From Syntrophaceae bacterium (GTDB lineage: Bacteria > Desulfobacterota > Syntrophia > Syntrophales > UBA2210): DNA of 7,294 nt. Positions 5,970 to 7,294 of the stretch are shown in pieces. The stretch's first letter is position 1, and each line of letters starts with the position of its first letter. The stretch spans positions 1 to 7,294 of the forward strand of contig JAUXBI010000084.1 of NCBI GenBank assembly GCA_030619435.1. Direction: 5' to 3'. Position numbers and translations under genes: made by a program. The notes below the pieces were generated by a model. That model searched no databases, had not been told where the DNA came from, and saw nothing but the letters and a program-made list of their open reading frames with translations.

Positions 5970-6152
5970 CTTGGCCTTTCTTCGATTTTAAGAACATACT
6001 CCCCAATACTCCCTCCACCCCTCAATCCTTTAGGTTCTTCAGCCGTAGTATCCGCTGCCGACAACCCATCCGAATGGTTTGAATAAAAGCACGTATGATC
6101 TTTTGGCTTGAACTGTGAACTGTCATGGTACCATAGAGATTGTTATTCCTCT
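5970..6152. other. Gap without a gene between the ATP-grasp and desulfidase genes
   Basis: I see no gene, terminator or convincing promoter here on the minus strand. It holds the inverse copy of the GTTCACAGTTCA word (as TGAACTGTGAAC, 6109-6120) and a 10-bp perfect palindrome, ATGGTACCAT, at 6125-6134. The 5975-5983 stretch supplies the desulfidase ribosome binding site on the minus strand. Confidence 0.4.
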
Positions 6153-7294
6153 TCACTTATTTTTTGAAACCCGGTCTTTCCCGGATGCCAGCCTGTGAAG
6201 TGCCCGGTGCAACAGAAAAAATGCCTCCACGATAAACGGTAGAGGATCCTTGAGCGAAAGGACAGCAAAAGTGGGTGCGCCGCGCAATGACGCAAGGTAT
6301 TGCCGGACGGTGAGTCTCCCCAGGTAAATTTCCTGCCCAGCCACATACATGTCGGTCAGAAGATGTATCAGTTGCGTACCGTCGCGCGTGGAACCAGCCG
6401 GTATTCGTTGTGCCCCGAGAGCATCAGCAAAGGCGAGACAGGGCAGGTCAAGGCCCGCAGTTATTGTGAGCTCATGCCATGCCCAGAACCTGGCGTTGAC
6501 TTCCAGGAGTTCAAAGCGCGCGTGCTTTTCATTCCACATAAACTCGACTTCAGCGAGACCCGTGTACCTTATGGGCTGAAGCAATCTCGTTGCAAGCTTC
6601 TCAAGTTCCGGGTTATTAATAACCTCCACGAAGGTGCTTAGTTTGCCAAATTCCATCGGATATTGCCGCAGTCGCTTTACTGACAGGCCGGCAACCGGAT
6701 CGCCGTTCTTGAAATACCCGGCAAATGAGAACAAGACTGCCGCTCCTCCCGGGATGAACTCCTGCACAAGAGCATCTCCCGGGCCAATAAGCCGGCACAT
6801 CTGTTTATACAAGTTTTGAAGCTCCTGTCTGTTATCGGCACGATACGCCTTACTTTGGGCGACCGCGATCAGGCGGTGAGTAACGGCCGGTTTGAGTACT
6901 ACGGGGAAGTCAATATCCAGCGAAAGAAGTCCGTTCAGGTCTTCCGGCCTGTGGGTTTCAGGGATGGGGATGCCAACCTCTTTCGCAAGAGAGTAAGTTA
7001 GGCGTTTATCGTACAGAAATCTGACGATCTCCCATGGCGGTACAGTTATGACATAGTGCCTGGCCAGTAGCGACCTGTTGCGGGCTAATATCCTTAAATA
7101 TTGATCGTTGGATGCGAAGAGCACCCATCCTTCCAGATGTTCCTGTTTTGCTATCCTTAAGAGGTATTCAACAAAGGCTTCTTCTTCCTCCACCGGAGGG
7201 CATTTCAGAAAATGGTGTACATAGCGCGAGAACTGAGCTTCGCAGACCTCGGCGCTCAGAACGCACACTTTCACACCATGCCTCGCAAGATTCC
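6153..7294 (-). CDS. ATP-grasp superfamily ligase (COG3919-like), 5' end beyond window edge
   Basis: The reading frame is open to the right edge. The GTG at 7274-7272 is probably not the start: the six codons before it (NLARHG) continue smoothly into VKVCVLSAEV, matching the L-x-R-H-G-x-K-V strand-turn near the N-terminus of such ligases. About 379 residues are visible. Numbered from that GTG, an N-terminal pre-ATP-grasp part (1-90) precedes the ATP-grasp domain, with VVLKPA (125-130, Lys128), VQEFIPGG (170-177) and ELLEVNARFW (255-264), where Glu258 and Asn260 are the expected Mg-ATP ligands. The end is helical and moderately hydrophobic (about 342-362). Members of this group are predicted ATP-dependent carboxylate-amine ligases; the substrate cannot be read from sequence. 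The stop is TGA at 6155-6153. No neighbour within the window explains its role; its operon partners are probably past the right edge. Confidence 0.88.
   Translation of the reverse strand, partial: NLARHGVKVCVLSAEVCEAQFSRYVHHFLKCPPVEEEEAFVEYLLRIAKQEHLEGWVLFASNDQYLRILARNRSLLARHYVITVPPWEIVRFLYDKRLTYSLAKEVGIPIPETHRPEDLNGLLSLDIDFPVVLKPAVTHRLIAVAQSKAYRADNRQELQNLYKQMCRLIGPGDALVQEFIPGGAAVLFSFAGYFKNGDPVAGLSVKRLRQYPMEFGKLSTFVEVINNPELEKLATRLLQPIRYTGLAEVEFMWNEKHARFELLEVNARFWAWHELTITAGLDLPCLAFADALGAQRIPAGSTRDGTQLIHLLTDMYVAGQEIYLGRLTVRQYLASLRGAPTFAVLSLKDPLPFIVEAFFLLHRALHRLASGKDRVSKNK

Overview
The window reads as chromosomal DNA of an anaerobic, respiring, Gram-negative-type bacterium, most likely in or near the Desulfobacterota (former Deltaproteobacteria). 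This is an inference from gene content: System II cytochrome c maturation (ResB), an exported rhodanese, a MobB protein, a PAS sigma-54 activator and an Fe-S type cysteine desulfidase. No rRNA or other phylogenetic marker is present. No tRNA, CRISPR array, insertion sequence or phage gene was seen.

Layout. The minus-strand 5' part of resB runs off the left edge (1-751). A 285-bp gap with stem-loops separates it from a divergent plus-strand gene for a secreted single-domain rhodanese (1037-1480), which ends in a run of four stem-loops, the last a good Rho-independent terminator. A candidate promoter and hairpin-containing leader then precede a plus-strand cluster: a DUF4213/DUF364 protein (1751-2536), mobB (2533-3042, ATGA overlap) and, 84 bp on, a PAS/AAA+/Fis sigma-54-dependent activator (3127-4464). 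Two minus-strand genes converge on this cluster: an L-cysteine desulfidase family protein (4689-5969) and an ATP-grasp ligase (6153 to beyond the right edge).

How the genes may work together. DUF364 and mobB are translationally coupled, which suggests a joint role in molybdenum or tungsten cofactor or metal handling; the linked activator could sense a redox or metabolic signal through a PAS domain carrying three clustered cysteines. The rhodanese (sulfane sulfur) and cysteine desulfidase (sulfide release) give a loose sulfur theme, but they are separate transcription units.

The points most worth a second look are the DUF364-mobB-activator module, the Cys-rich PAS domain with a GAFTDA variant of the sigma-54 contact loop, the stem-loop arrays on both sides of the rhodanese gene with three dispersed ATCCCG/CGGGAT hairpins, and the leader of the DUF364 gene. 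No clearly new system is proven here; most genes belong to known families.
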